The notes: a model not told the origin generated them from the letters alone. 64,000 nucleotides of DNA from Globisporangium splendens (GCA_006386115.1 VFIW01000024.1:248001-312000); one strand, 5' to 3'. Positions 9,757 to 22,090 are shown, counted from the stretch's first letter. Numbers and translations: made by a program.

Positions 9757-12098
9757 ATGGCGAAGAAGGCGACCGGCAACGCGGACGAAGACGTCGCAAC
9801 ATGCGCGAAGGAGGTACCTGCGGCACCCCCGGCTGCTCCTGCCACGAAGCCCAAGAAGAGCGAATCGTCGTCGTCCTCGTCGCTGCTGTTCATCATGGTG
9901 CCGCTGCTCGTGGCGCTCATCGGTGGCGCGTGGACAACGCTCGCGCCCAGCGGCGACGCCATTGGTGCCACCCGCGAGCTCAGCAACGTCGCGACTCGCA
10001 ATGCGTCGTCCCTCGTCGGTGACGAGTCGGCTGTCCAGAAGTTGGTGAATGCCGTCGTGAAAGACAAATACGAGAGCGAGATCGTGCACATCGACACGCA
10101 GAAACTGTTGACGCCGACGCCGGATGCTGACAAGTGTCCCGATTTTGCGGTGCAGGGCGACTTGGCGCATGTCGAGACTGTCATGGGCAACTCCGCGGCG
10201 TTGAAGAAGGAACAGCGCGTATTCCTGATGCTCAACGGACAAAACGAAGGCATCTCTGTGAACTGGGACACCGACTCCAAGTGTCTCCGTGAACTTGCGA
10301 CGTTTGCGGCGCAGACGCTCGGTATGGACGTCGATATCCTTGCGAACGGCGTGAAGCTCATGAGTCAGGACGGTCTCCCGATCGCGACTGTGGAAGAACT
10401 CGACCAACTCCGCATCGCGCACGTGCTCTTTGACGGCCAGATTTGGGTCTGGCCGGGCATCAAGGTCGGCCACAAATTCATGATTGAAAACTACAAGATC
10501 ATGACCGCGTCATTGCGTCCCAAGGTGTTTACGGTCGAAGGGTTCTTCACGCAGGAGGAAGCCGATTCGATTATGAAGCAGGGTATCGACCGCTTGTCGC
10601 GCTCGCCTGTCGACTCGCCTGAAGCGGTCGATGGCTACCACTCGGATCGCACGAGCTACACGGCGTTCCTGAACGACAACCAGTTCACTCGCGATTTCCG
10701 TGTGCGCACCGCGAAATTGACGCGGCTGCCGTCGCCGAGTTTCGTTGAGCGCTTGCAGTTGGTGCGCTATGAGACGGGTCAGTTTTTCCGCAAGCACGAG
10801 GACTACTTTGACTCGAAGCAGTTTATCCCAAAGAAAGAGCTCGCGAGTCAAGAGTACGAGGCGTGGACGAAGTGGGCGAGTGCCAAGATCCAGGAGCTCA
10901 GTGCGACCCACGACGTCCCCGAACGATTCCGCAAAGGCGGTGCGTTTTACCCGCGATTCGAAGACCAGTTGACGTTCCAGCACTCGCTTTTGCAAGCGTT
11001 CATTGAAGATGTCGATCCGCTCGATTTCTTTGTGGAACACGCCGATGTTGAGTGGGGCAAGTGGATCAAAGATAATTTGGCGAACAAGGCGAACGACATC
11101 ATCGGTCCCTTGATGAAGGACAAAGGATACATGCTGCCGCACATGGTCAAGGCGTGGGAAGCGCGCATTGGTCTCCCTGAGCTCCACTACAAGATCCCAA
11201 AGCGTCCACTGAGTGGCGTGACGCACTACTTTCGCTGGATCCGCTGGGCCAAAGAGCGTACGCAGGACTTGCTCGACACGAACCCGAGCGCGATCCCTGC
11301 TGCCTTCCGTCCTGAAGGACCAGACTACCCAACGTACCACATTCGCTTCCAGAACCGTTTGGTCAAGTACATCCTCGAGGACAACACGCAGGAAGAACTC
11401 GCGGAGATCTTCACGTCCGAGTGGGCTGATTGGTTGGTCAAAAACCAGAACGCCAAGGATGTCCTCATTGAAGCACTTCGTGCGACGACCAAGATTTTTG
11501 ATCTGATTGTCAAGTCTTGGACGAAACGTGCAGGAGAAGCCTTTGCGTACATGTAAGTCCTTGCGTCGTTTGTTTTGTTGTTGTGGGGTATAGCTTACGC
11601 GTGCATCCATACTGTGTGTGACCTGTAGGACACCAAAACATCTTCACCACTTCGAGCCAAACCGTTTCGTGACGGTGTTCTTGTACCTGAACGATTGCCC
11701 TGAGGGCGGCGAGACCGTGTTCCCGTACTCGAAAGAGCGCATGGTGACCGGTATCAAGCGTAAAGGAATGGACGAGTGCTCGGAGGGTTTGGCAGTGCCA
11801 CCAACAAAGCTGTTCGCGTCGATGTTCTACTCACAGACCCCAATGAACGACGTCGATCCTGCGAGTCTACACGGCGGTTGCCCTCCCCACCAAGGCGTGA
11901 AGTGTAGGTCACCACGCCATGCATTGTCTGCCTGTAATAAACCACGGTTACTGACATCAATGCTTTTGTTGTGGTGCGTGTGATTGTGCAGATGGCGCAA
12001 ACTCGTTCGCCTGGAATGCGGATGCCGACGAAGGCGCGAACGCCTGGGATCTTGGCTCGGATCTGAAACTCGACCCGCACGCCGAAGATGACAAGTAA
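9757..12098 (+). CDS. Membrane-anchored prolyl 4-hydroxylase-like dioxygenase
   Basis: Three exons (9757-11552, 11629-11903, 11992-12098) with GT-AG introns give 725 residues. After a basic/Ser stretch, one hydrophobic segment (about 43-66) makes it a type II membrane protein, presumably in the ER or Golgi. The 2-oxoglutarate/Fe(II) core has H347-E-D349 and, in exon 2, the strand with YLNDCPEGGETVFP. The distal H680 and 2-oxoglutarate-binding K690 are ten residues apart, as in collagen P4H (H483/K493 in human P4HA1). D349 and H680 are 331 residues apart, far more than the usual 70 or so, because about 260 residues with an internal duplication sit between them. The catalytic residues look intact, so activity is plausible; the substrate is unknown. 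Confidence 0.85.
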
Positions 12099-13426
12099 AA
12101 TGAGTGGACGACGGAAAAAGGAGAAGAGAAAAGTCTCCCTGCATATGATTTGCCTATCGGATGCTAGGTGCGCGCATGGATGGCGTCCAGTCCATTGTAA
12201 ACTCATGATCGGCGATTTTGCCTTTCCCTTTTGTCTCCCCTTGCTTTTGACACGCGGCGCAAAAAACGGCCAGTGCCCCGGTCATACCCACTTGCAACAA
12301 ACGAACTGTCCTCTTTCAGTTGACAGTGACTTCTAGCAGTGAGGAGCATCAATGGTTTCTTCAGTTCCTTGCAGGCGAAAGAGCTTTGGGTACACCCATC
12401 TGCACGAACGGCGAGCGTGCAACAACGAGACTCGGTGTGATGCCTCGGAGCTCTGGATCCTTTTTCAGTGCTGTGCATGCCCACTTGTGGTGACCAAGTG
12501 CCATCCACATGCATGCACGTACCCTTTTTCCATGTGCCTTTCCACCACCTGCTGCTGTATTTTCCTATCACAATGACTCGTGTCACTTGCGCTGGCACCA
12601 CACGCAGTAGACATGCGTGGCGTCTGCATTCACCACCGGCAGCTGCTGTTTCTGCGATGGCGCGGTGCGTGGTGGTCCAGGGACAGAATAGGTGATCACC
12701 CAGGTTGGCATAGATTCACTCAGCAATAGGAACTACGCTTGGCTTCTGCTGCATGATGCATACAACAGCGTGAATGCAACAGACCCCTTTCCACATGTCC
12801 TCGAGTCCAGATCAGCTTTATATCGAGCCACACGATGACTACAGCTGTCGTATGGATATGATCAAGATATGGGTCTGTGTGACGTCAGGCTGATGAGCAG
12901 CAGCCGTCTGCGCGTATCTTTGATCACGAAAGTCGCAGAATTACGAGCCCTATGGCGCACGATACGTTGTACCTAAACTCTATTCCAGGGAGTCATCATC
13001 CGAAGCGAGACACCTTCAAGCATCCAGTCAGAATGCTACCGCGGTATACCCATATCAACAACACCCTACACAATTCACAGGCACCAAAGGTTCACTCTTA
13101 ATACCTTAGCATATCTCACCTCGCTCTCTCAACGCCGGGTATCGTAGCGAACATCGTCAAGACCAGCTAGCTTTGTCACAGTCTCATATTAACATTCCCT
13201 TGTATTATATATTGAAATGGGCTACGACAGTAATTAGTTGTTTATGTGATTGCGTTCTCACACAAACGCTTTCTTCTTCCCTCTCCCCCGTTGTGAATAT
13301 TACTGCGATGATGTCGAGACGGTTGTACTGCGTTCGTACACCGTTGATTGTGTGGTGGTCGTGGTGCCTCCATCCGGCCCCACTTTCCAAAAGCCAAATC
13401 TCAACATCCAAGCAAACTCGTCAACT
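12099..13426. other. Intergenic region
   Basis: Space between the prolyl hydroxylase and the convergent zinc-finger gene. Open frames here are short and unlike any family I know. No RNA gene or mobile element seen. Confidence 0.4.
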
Positions 13427-15130
13427 TCATACCCAGCTCTTGATCTCGTCCGGGCTGTCGCCAGCCTCTGCTTCTCGTCCCAGAAGCCGCAAATGGGTCG
13501 AGCAGAAGCCGTTGCGGCGACATGGCCGCTTGCAGTTCAGGATCCCGCATCGCTTACCGCCGCCGTGGTGGGCACAGAGACCTCCGCCGCGGTCATTGCG
13601 CCGACAGCCACTCACTTCACAGAACCGGGAGCCGCCGTGGAGCGCACAGAAATCGCCGCGCTGGGTGCCCTTGTCGCAACCTTCAGCCGCACAGCGCTTG
13701 CCGCCGCCATGGGACCGGCAGAACCCGCCGCCCTGGGAGCTCTTGTCGCAGCCTTCGACTTGACATCTTGGTCCACCGCCGTGTGCCTTGCACAGCGAGT
13801 GGGTCTGCGCCGCCTTGTTGCATCCCTGGACACTACACCGCTTGCCGCCGCCGTGCTTGATGCACATGTTGCCTCCCTGACTGCTCTTTTCGCATCCTTC
13901 GACGATGCAGCGCCGTCCGCCACCATGTGCGATGCACAGCCCTTGGGATCGCGCGCGCTTGCCGCAATTCGGCTGGATGCACAATCGTCGAATGCGCTTG
14001 GGCTTCTTCTTGGGAAGTGCCTGATCCAGTGAGCCCCCGGACGTCGTCGCCGCCTGCAACTGCGATCGTTGCTGCGACGATGATATGGTGGGATACCGAT
14101 CATAAGGCGAGCCATGTGGAGACATGGAGGACGCCGACGAATCGGAAAACGACTCGGAGAAATCGGGTGTCTGGTGTTGTTGTCCCCCGAACTTGGACTC
14201 AGCGCCATACCGACAATCGTCGGCGTCGTCTTCATCTTCTTCCGAGTACTGGTTCAGTTCGCTGTTGATGTGGGTCAGCGAGGACACGAGGAACTCCAGT
14301 GAGTTGTCGTCGAGCGGCTCGAGGTTCGCGGCGTCCATCACTGGCTGGAAGATCGCTTCGACTGCCTCCTGGTCTGCGAATTGATTATTTGACGCGAGCG
14401 GCTGAGGGGCAAACCCAGCGCTGTCTACCATCGGTGCTTGAGGTGCTGCACTGTACATTGGATTGATGCCTGGCGTCTGGAGCAGCACGGTTCCTCCGCT
14501 GTCTTCAGTCTTCTGAAACAGTTGAGCAGGAGAACCACCTGCCGTCGGAAAGCTCTCAAAGTTGCGTCCTGTCTTGTTGTTGTCACTGCTGGCAATGCTG
14601 TCCTCCTGAGGTGGAAGCTCCATGACGGGATAGAGCACATTGCCGACGCCTGCCATCACTGGTACCTTGGTGTTGAGCTGCTGCTGGTTGGTAAACAGGA
14701 ACGGCTGCGTCGTCGCTCTCTGTTGCTGGTACCGCCATCGGTTCGACGGATCTGAGACCGTCGTCCGAGGTTGAGGCTGCTGTTGCTGCGGAGCCCAGGT
14801 CATCGGCAGCACCCCGACCATATCCATTTCGCTATTGCCCACTGGAGCCCTCGCTGCCGTCGAGGCACCACTTGCCGCGAGGTCCAGGTATGGGCTGCTG
14901 TTAGGCAGAAACACTGAGGCATTTCCGCCACTGCGCTGCTGTTGCAGAAGCTGGAACTCGAGCTGCAGCTGCTGCTGCAGGTACGCCTGCGGCACGTTCA
15001 ATCCAGCATTTTGCATCTGGCTGGTGATCGAGTCCACTTGAGCACAGGATGTGGAGCCGCCACCACCTTGTCCTGAGTAGCCTCTCTGTAAAGTAGCCAT
15101 CGTGTTGTCCTTGTCGTCGTCGTCGGCCAT
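13427..15130 (-). CDS. WRKY19-like tandem zinc-finger protein (seven fingers)
   Basis: One exon, 567 residues. The first two thirds are low-complexity (Gln-, Ser-, Asn- and Pro-rich) with an acidic patch. A basic stretch (KKKPKRIRRL) leads into seven tandem fingers of the form C-x4-C-x9-C-x2-H joined by Gly-rich HGGG(K/R)RC linkers (roughly residues 385-550). This repeat is often annotated in oomycetes as WRKY transcription factor 19-like because a similar module occurs in plant WRKY19. The layout (Gln-rich activation-like region, basic stretch, finger array) suggests a nuclear DNA- or RNA-binding regulator. A paralogue with five fingers lies at 20294-22027 in divergent orientation. The true molecular function of these fingers is not established. 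Confidence 0.85.
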   Translation of the reverse strand: MADDDDKDNTMATLQRGYSGQGGGGSTSCAQVDSITSQMQNAGLNVPQAYLQQQLQLEFQLLQQQRSGGNASVFLPNSSPYLDLAASGASTAARAPVGNSEMDMVGVLPMTWAPQQQQPQPRTTVSDPSNRWRYQQQRATTQPFLFTNQQQLNTKVPVMAGVGNVLYPVMELPPQEDSIASSDNNKTGRNFESFPTAGGSPAQLFQKTEDSGGTVLLQTPGINPMYSAAPQAPMVDSAGFAPQPLASNNQFADQEAVEAIFQPVMDAANLEPLDDNSLEFLVSSLTHINSELNQYSEEDEDDADDCRYGAESKFGGQQHQTPDFSESFSDSSASSMSPHGSPYDRYPTISSSQQRSQLQAATTSGGSLDQALPKKKPKRIRRLCIQPNCGKRARSQGLCIAHGGGRRCIVEGCEKSSQGGNMCIKHGGGKRCSVQGCNKAAQTHSLCKAHGGGPRCQVEGCDKSSQGGGFCRSHGGGKRCAAEGCDKGTQRGDFCALHGGSRFCEVSGCRRNDRGGGLCAHHGGGKRCGILNCKRPCRRNGFCSTHLRLLGREAEAGDSPDEIKSWV

Positions 15131-18100
15131 TCGTTTTGTCTTAATGCCACTTGGCCCGAGAGCTCAAGTGGCAAAGCAATAAATAAAAAGATCAATCGAG
15201 ATTTCTAGAGGGTGGGCACGTGTGACTCGTTGCTTGTCTCCCGTTGCAAAGCCAAGCGCATGCTCCAATGTGGAGGTATACGACAAATTTTTATACGCAA
15301 CGCGACTGGTCAAGCAGCGTAATTCGATTCGCCGGGTGTATCAACTCAGGACGGGCGGCCGCCTGCTCTCCACTTGACGTGCTTTTCTCTTTCGCCCCAC
15401 GCGACACGACAAGTGAGGATTCTTTCTGGTTGTGCCAAAAGCGCTGGGCGACCCGCGTTTCTTTGTGCAAATTGCAGTCGGCTGGTGGGTTATGCGTTGG
15501 TCCTTGGCGGACGCCACGCGGAGGACGGACGGCGACCTGCGCGCGTCATACAAAATCCAGTAGGGAGCGGACGGGGTGACAAAGATCTGCGGGCTCGTTT
15601 TCTCGTGGTTTTCGCATACGGCTTGTCGTGGTTCTCTTCAGCCTCGCAAGGTGGTTGGTTGCGAACTTTTAGCCTCAGGTTTGCCGTCGTAAACACGAGC
15701 TTCTCGACAGATGAGCGCGAGCCAAATAGAGAGCGAAGCCTGGGAATTTGCGAGGCTAGAGCGCGCCTGGGCTAACATTTACAAGTGCCGTGCAAGCAAA
15801 CAAAACAGTTAACTCTGGGGAACGAGGCACGCGGGGACATGGACAAGCAGAGCTGCTGTTCTATGCGACAGCACTCTGCAAATAGAAGCGTAACAGGTTT
15901 CGCAGGTTGTCAGCGGTTATAATATCTCGCGGAGCGTCCCAGATGCACCACCTCACCCAAAAGCTCAAAACCAAACCAACCAGCACCACGTTTCACTTTC
16001 GAGCCAATCACGAATTTCTTTCGTCAGCATCACGGCACACCAGCCTGTTTATTACAACCCCCCACCCACCCTGTTGAAGAACAGCGACGCGTGAGGAGGA
16101 AACGCGAGCCCCGACTTGGCCATCTGGGACCGACTGACCTGCTTTGGACGGCGTCTATATCTGGCCACTTGTTTTCCTTTGCTCACAATGACATCGCGGT
16201 GACACATGAAGCCCTTTTGGATGCGTTTCATTGCGTCTAAACGCGCACACGTCGCACAAAATCCACACATGGGCTGCCTGACCTCACACAAAGAAACACG
16301 GAGTGGAAGCGACTTCAGTGGTGTATAAATTTTCAGGGGATCGAGTGACAATACACAACGGAACGCGTCTCCCAGGGATAAGACAACCACTAAACGGCTC
16401 CCCTCTCTTTTCGTTTTCTCTCGCCACTCAAGCCTCGCTTTGTTGCTTTCAGCGCGCAAATGGCGGCATTTTAATGGGGGAAAGTGCGACGTGGTCTTCG
16501 TCCTTCGTTCTTCCGTGTCGATTAATCAGTCGTGGGGCAGTCCGTTACTATTTCTGAGATGCGTCCACTGACGACCACGACCGCCGTGTGTGTCCATCTG
16601 ACGTGGTCGTCGCCGTCCCCCATGCGGATCCTTCCAGATGGATGCATGTGGCGCAGTTGCCCCATGCGTATGCAGAAATACGCGCTTTGTCCGTTTAATG
16701 CGCCTGCGCCATGTTGTGGGGTACGTACGCGCGTGGCCATGCTGCCTGCTCTATATTTTTCGTTTTACATGGCGCCATAAATATGAACGAGACGCGGCGA
16801 GTCTTTAACAAGATGCCCAAACTTTTAACACTTGCAGTCCCATAGAATGGTTTTTTCTTCCTTGAAACCAAGTGGCGTGCGTGTCAAAAAGAAAATCTAG
16901 ATCATGCTACTGCAGCCACACAAAGAACCGTACATGCGCGTTGTCCAACAGGACGATGGAACAAACGCCAAGAACGCAATAGAAGAACAGAAATGCGACG
17001 GAGGCGCGCGGGCAGCTGGGCGGTGCGCGGATGCACATGCAAGCGAAGCGTTGCGATCCCTTCCCACAGAGCCGAATGAGAGAGATCGAGCGACAGAGAG
17101 CGGAACGGAGTTGTGAGCGGTCGGTGAATTGGTTCGGAAAATGGAAGCAATCCGCAGCGTATCGAATATGCGAGTGTGAATGCGGCATCTCCATCGAAAG
17201 CGACTGACTCATATGTGCGGTTGTGTGTTCGGATGCCAGTCGTCTCGCTCGCTCGCGAAACGAACCAACGAACAAGTGGCGCTGTTCGTGGCGTCGAGCA
17301 ACAACGCCTCCACAGGGAAAATGATCCGACAAAGCAATGCACAAAGTGCGGCACTGGTGTTTCTGTGTGGTGTTGGAGGTACATATTTGGAAGGTGAGTC
17401 ATGTTCTTTGCATGAAATTAGCGCGCATGTGTGTGAATGGAGTCTCTTCTGTTATTCAGGCGCGACATTTTGAAGAGAGAAAAAAAACGCTAGTCGCCGC
17501 AATCCAAGATCCTGCGTGCGGAGGGATATGGAGATGCATTTTGTTTAATGCACAACTGCGACACGAAACACGCCGGCTATGGGGAGCGGATGGCGGCAAA
17601 GACACGAACACGATGGGCTATGTATTATTCATCATTCAACGGGAAGGCAAGGGGGAAAATGCACGGGAAGAGCATGAGGAGCTCATTTTGTGTTGAAAAT
17701 GAACTGTTGTTTTGTGCAATTTATCACAGCCACTTACACGCAGATGCCCCCTCGAATATGGAGAATGCGTGTGCAGATCCAGCGAGTCAACATTGCGATT
17801 AAAAAGCTCGCCAAAACGAATGCTCTTGGTGGAGGTGCTACTGACGAGTCCGACGCAGCAGATTCGAAAAAACAAATCAACAGCAATAACACGAATGATC
17901 TCAAGCTGTAGGCGCGCGGAGAATATTCGTGAGCACGACCGTGAAGTTTGCAGTGGTGGTTCGGCTATTTGTGGTCCGACTGTGTTGGTGGTTCGTTCTT
18001 CGGTATTCGACCTTCCGCTAATTACGATGACCAGCTGAGCTCTTCGTGTCGCGAGTGCGAGCAGTCGGTGCTTGGATGAAAAGACGTCATAATCACCCGA

Positions 18101-20293
18101 GAGTGCTTTTCCAGCGATCACGACAGCACGGAGTTCTCTCGGCAATCGCGTGCACAATGAGAACGAACCAAACAGGGGTATTTTGGTCCTAGAGAGAGGC
18201 TCTAGTGAGGCGAAGTGCTTCCTGTCAAGTCTGTAGCCTACTAGCCAGCCATTCTTGGAGTGAGGGGGCGGTGAATGTGTGTTTGAAGATGCAATCTCAT
18301 GGGCATTCTACGATGAAAGAGGCACCAGTTTGCTAGCCCAGGGGGGATACTGGCATCAAGAGATCCAAGAAAATCACTGACGAACAGCGAAATTTCTACT
18401 GTACGTGGTGAAGTGATGGTGATCTCGAAACATCACCCGTGTCAGCCAGCCCAAGTTTGCAAGCGTGGGGAGTAAATTAGCTGCCTGTCATGTCTTCACA
18501 TCATGAAGAGAATCACGATCGAGCATAGCCAGAGCAGGAGAAGAAGCGCTGATGGCGCCAGTCTCTTTCGCGGTCCAGCGACGTCCTCGCGCGACGGAGT
18601 GCATATCACGATTTGCTGTGCACTGCCTTCGAGACAAGTCTTAGCTTCGGAGCATGTGGAAACATTCACGGTCAGTCCAGAAACACTGGGGTCTCAAACA
18701 GGAGCTCTGCTGAATGGCATATGGCTTCTTTCTGAGACCGAAGGTGTGTGATGCACCTGGCAATGCCTGTCGGTCCAATGGGTGCTTGCGTCCATGTGCT
18801 GTGGACCAGGTGAGCAGAGTGAAATGGTAACTTGGGTTAAGTTTGCGCGCGCGTGGAGAGTACCGAAGTATTGACTCTAACCTCGCAGTCCCCAGAAGTC
18901 CGCTGGTTTCTCCTTCAGACTCATCTTTTGAGTCTGGTGAGTTTGCAGACATGATCGGTTTTGCGCAGTCCCCCATCCGTCCTACTTATCTTCAGTCCAG
19001 CGCCGTGGAGGGATGCACTGCACAGACGCCAGCACCATCCGACTCAAATTCGTGGCGCATCTTCATCACGCGCCGTCGGAAACCTCACGTGAAAGAGCCG
19101 ACAACGCGGCAGCATGCAGTTTAGTGCTCGCGTACACTGATACTTTTGCTTTTCGCTGCACAACGTCACCTGCCTTGATGAATGCAAACATAATTCTTAT
19201 ATTTTTCATGACGGTTCTGCTGTCACTCCACTGGTTGACTAAAAATGCGAGTCTTGACTTTGGCAGTATCGCATTTGAAAGGGTGCACTACTAAGAGGTA
19301 AGCGTGCTGACTGTCTGAGGATCGTGAACCGCCCAGCTGTCTCGCAGTCAAAAGTCCAAGCTTCAAGTGCGGGTTTTTATGCGGTTTTACACCTATCCGA
19401 TTCTGAATCGATGAGTCTAATGCCAGTTCGAATGTAGGCTACATTTGTCATCGTTTCTTTACAACGTCTACCAATATACGCCGTTTTCAACTTATTCACG
19501 CATCGTGGGCACTGCCACTACAGAGTGTACAATCAGAGAACACTTCGCGACTTCTGATTGGCTGTCGTTGAAACATGTCTCAGATCGTTTCTGGACCTTC
19601 TTCCCCTTCCCCTCTGTCAAGAAAATTCACTTCCCATCAACTTGTGATCCCACCAAGTCCCAAAACACGGTGCTCTTCTTCACTTCTTTTCCACGCACTT
19701 TGTTGTTCTTGCTGCTATAATTCTAGTTTACTACCATTCAGTCAACCGCCTTTTGTCAAACCTCTCTCCTCAGATCAGGTCAGGCGATTCCAGGTGACGG
19801 GGTCTAGGGTTGGTTGACGCTACGACTCTTTTTTATTTGCAGACCCGTCGTTCTTTTTGGTCCTTTGCGGAGGAAAGGGGACCTCACCGCCCCTCCCTCT
19901 TTTCCCTATTATAACTCTATGGGAAAAACAACAAAAAACGCTGGCCTCACTCAACCTCCAGCACCAAGCCAACAAGCGTCCGATCCGCAGCAAGCGGAGC
20001 AAGCAGCGCACCGCCTGCCTCACTTTAATCGACTTGCTCTCACTGGCGCTCAGTATACTCCGTTGCCCTTTGCGGAGATTAAAAAAGCGAGAGGGCGCAC
20101 GCGTGTCGCGCGAGTGGGCTCTTTGGCGTGTCGCGAACTCTTTCCATCCTCCTCTTTCCGCAATTTTCCTCCCCTGTCCCTCATTTGCGCGCACGCAGGA
20201 GAACGAGCACACCAGAAAGCCCAAGGCGCAGATAAAGCGGCGCTTTGTATTCCCTATCTCTCTGTGTCTCTGTCTGTGTAGCTGATAGCGAAG
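15131..20293. other. Long spacer between the divergent zinc-finger genes
   Basis: About 5.2 kb with no convincing gene on either strand: open frames are short, overlap each other in several frames and show no family motifs. It includes both promoters. The final 450 bp, pyrimidine-rich and containing a ccctcatttgcgcgc stretch near 20178, are likely the promoter and leader of the downstream gene. No tRNA-like T-loop and no clear transposon coding seen. Decayed, unrecognisable elements are possible. Confidence 0.45.
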
Positions 20294-22027
20294 ATGCCGC
20301 TGAGCGAGAAGCTGGGGCGGCCCTTTGAGCTGCTGTCGATCCGTCGGCACAAGAAGAAGGACGACGAATCACAGGCGAACAGCAGCACCAGTGCCCGAAG
20401 CCAGCGCTCGTCGTCGTCGTCGTCGTCGTCGCACCACCATGCGAGCGCGGCGTACATGCCGTCGACGCAGCCGTCGAACACGTTCCACCCGCACCCTCAG
20501 CAGCATCGCGCACCCCAACAGCAGCCGCATGCCGGCGGCTTCTACTCGTCTGTGCAGTATGAGCGTCTGACGCCGTCGCGACCCATCGGAGGAACGTCGG
20601 GCGGCGTTCAGTATGAGCGCCTTGCGCCCCCGAGCGCAGCCAGCGGGAACAGCAGCGGCGGCGCGTTCCAGCGATCTCCAGCGTTCCCGAACCACCACTC
20701 GCCGAATGTCGTGCAGTACGAGCGCCTGACGCCGTCGTCGTCGTCGTCGTCGTCTTCATTATCTGGATCTGTAGCAGCGAGACGCCCGCCTGTAGGTGGC
20801 AACATCCCGTCGATCCGTCAGAACTCGCCGTTGGACTATGAGATGCGGTCCCGGACCCCAGGCGTTGGCGTGTACCGCGATTCACCCGCGCCATCGATCG
20901 CGTCGTTGCCGTCTCCAGGCATGCTGACACCGCTGGTGACAGCATCGGAGATGGGACGCAGCCCCATGGACCTCGTGCGTCCTCTTGACCCGCGTAACAT
21001 CCCATCCCCGAATGTCGTGGCCAACGGCGGCGCTGGCGCGTCTGCCTCTGGGTCGGACAAATCGACGCCGTTCTCTGCGGTCATGGAGGAATGGATGAGC
21101 AATTTACGCACGCCGACGCCTGACGTAACGCTGCTGCCGTCGCCATACGACTTCAACAAGGACATGCCGACGCCCCTCGAGCGTACCGAAGACCTGAAAC
21201 ACATCCACAGCGCGCTGCTGCCGACGCCACCCCCGGATGTACATGACCAGACGCAGAACCCAAAGAGCAGTGAGTACGTTCTCAATGTGTCGCGACGTCC
21301 GTTGGTCGAAGACATTGCGTCGTTGTGTCGGGACCTGATCTCCCAGGATGGCAACAACGCACGCGCGGCGCCGCATGGGTACCCGTCATCAGCTAAGCAG
21401 CAGCTCCTACAGTCGCCAGCGATGCTGCCAAAGAAGACGTTCCCGGGTCCTAGCCAGATTCTTGAGACAGAAACGAAGCGCGACGTGCGCATCCGCGACT
21501 TGGTCGACGAAGACGAGTACGACGACGATGAGGACGACAAGACGAGCCAAAGCGGCGGCAGCAAGGGCAAGCGAAGAAAGATGTGTACGGCGGACGGGTG
21601 TACAAACCTGTCGCGGTCACGCGGCTTGTGCAAAGCGCACGGCGGAGGTCGCCGCTGCAGCGTCGACGGCTGCACGCGCGCGAGTCAGAGCGGCAGTCTC
21701 TGCATCACGCACGGCGGCGGCAAACGGTGCACGGTCGACGGTTGTGTGAAAGCAGCGCAATCGCGCGGCATGTGCAAAGCCCACGGCGGCGGCGTGCGCT
21801 GCCGCGTCGACGGATGTACCAAGAGTTCACAGGGTGACGGGTTCTGTCGATCCCACGGCGGTGGCCGTCGCTGCGGCCACTCGAGCGGGTGCACCAAGTG
21901 GGCACAGCGCAACGGCATGTGCATGGCCCACAGCGAGGGCAAGTACGGCAATAGTTATCGTGGACGACTCCATCGGATGCAAGATGGAGCGTACGAGCAG
22001 CAGCTGAACGAGCAACACGCCGGTTGA
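20294..22027 (+). CDS. WRKY19-like tandem zinc-finger protein (five fingers)
   Basis: One exon, 577 residues from ATG 20294. A long Ser/Pro/His-rich N-terminal part carries a repeated short unit: QYERL(T/A)P occurs three times between residues 80 and 155. An acidic run (EDEYDDDEDD) and a basic NLS-like stretch (KGKRRK) precede five fingers of the C-x4-C-x9-C-x2-H type with HGGG linkers; the last has C-x5-C and a degenerate linker (HSEGK). Same family as the seven-finger gene at 13427-15130, but the N-terminal regions do not obviously align, so the two share mainly the finger array. A nuclear regulatory role is inferred. Confidence 0.85.
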   Translation: MPLSEKLGRPFELLSIRRHKKKDDESQANSSTSARSQRSSSSSSSSHHHASAAYMPSTQPSNTFHPHPQQHRAPQQQPHAGGFYSSVQYERLTPSRPIGGTSGGVQYERLAPPSAASGNSSGGAFQRSPAFPNHHSPNVVQYERLTPSSSSSSSSLSGSVAARRPPVGGNIPSIRQNSPLDYEMRSRTPGVGVYRDSPAPSIASLPSPGMLTPLVTASEMGRSPMDLVRPLDPRNIPSPNVVANGGAGASASGSDKSTPFSAVMEEWMSNLRTPTPDVTLLPSPYDFNKDMPTPLERTEDLKHIHSALLPTPPPDVHDQTQNPKSSEYVLNVSRRPLVEDIASLCRDLISQDGNNARAAPHGYPSSAKQQLLQSPAMLPKKTFPGPSQILETETKRDVRIRDLVDEDEYDDDEDDKTSQSGGSKGKRRKMCTADGCTNLSRSRGLCKAHGGGRRCSVDGCTRASQSGSLCITHGGGKRCTVDGCVKAAQSRGMCKAHGGGVRCRVDGCTKSSQGDGFCRSHGGGRRCGHSSGCTKWAQRNGMCMAHSEGKYGNSYRGRLHRMQDGAYEQQLNEQHAG

Positions 22028-22090
22028 AGGCTCGTGTGAGTTTAAGGTTCTGCGAAAGCCCAGTTGTAGTCTAATTATCCTTTTTCATTT

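Noticed and set aside
10510..11610. 366-codon minus-strand frame inside the P4H gene
   Set aside because: Mirror frame of a clearly real coding exon; spans the splice donor and has no motif.
13427..14000. CRISPR-like spaced repeats suggested by the regular GGGC-rich pattern
   Set aside because: The periodicity is the zinc-finger array itself (codons for HGGGKRC linkers) and the intervals are coding and similar.
19410..19445. Possible tRNA T-loop (agttcgaat)
   Set aside because: No acceptor stem or anticodon arm can be folded around it.
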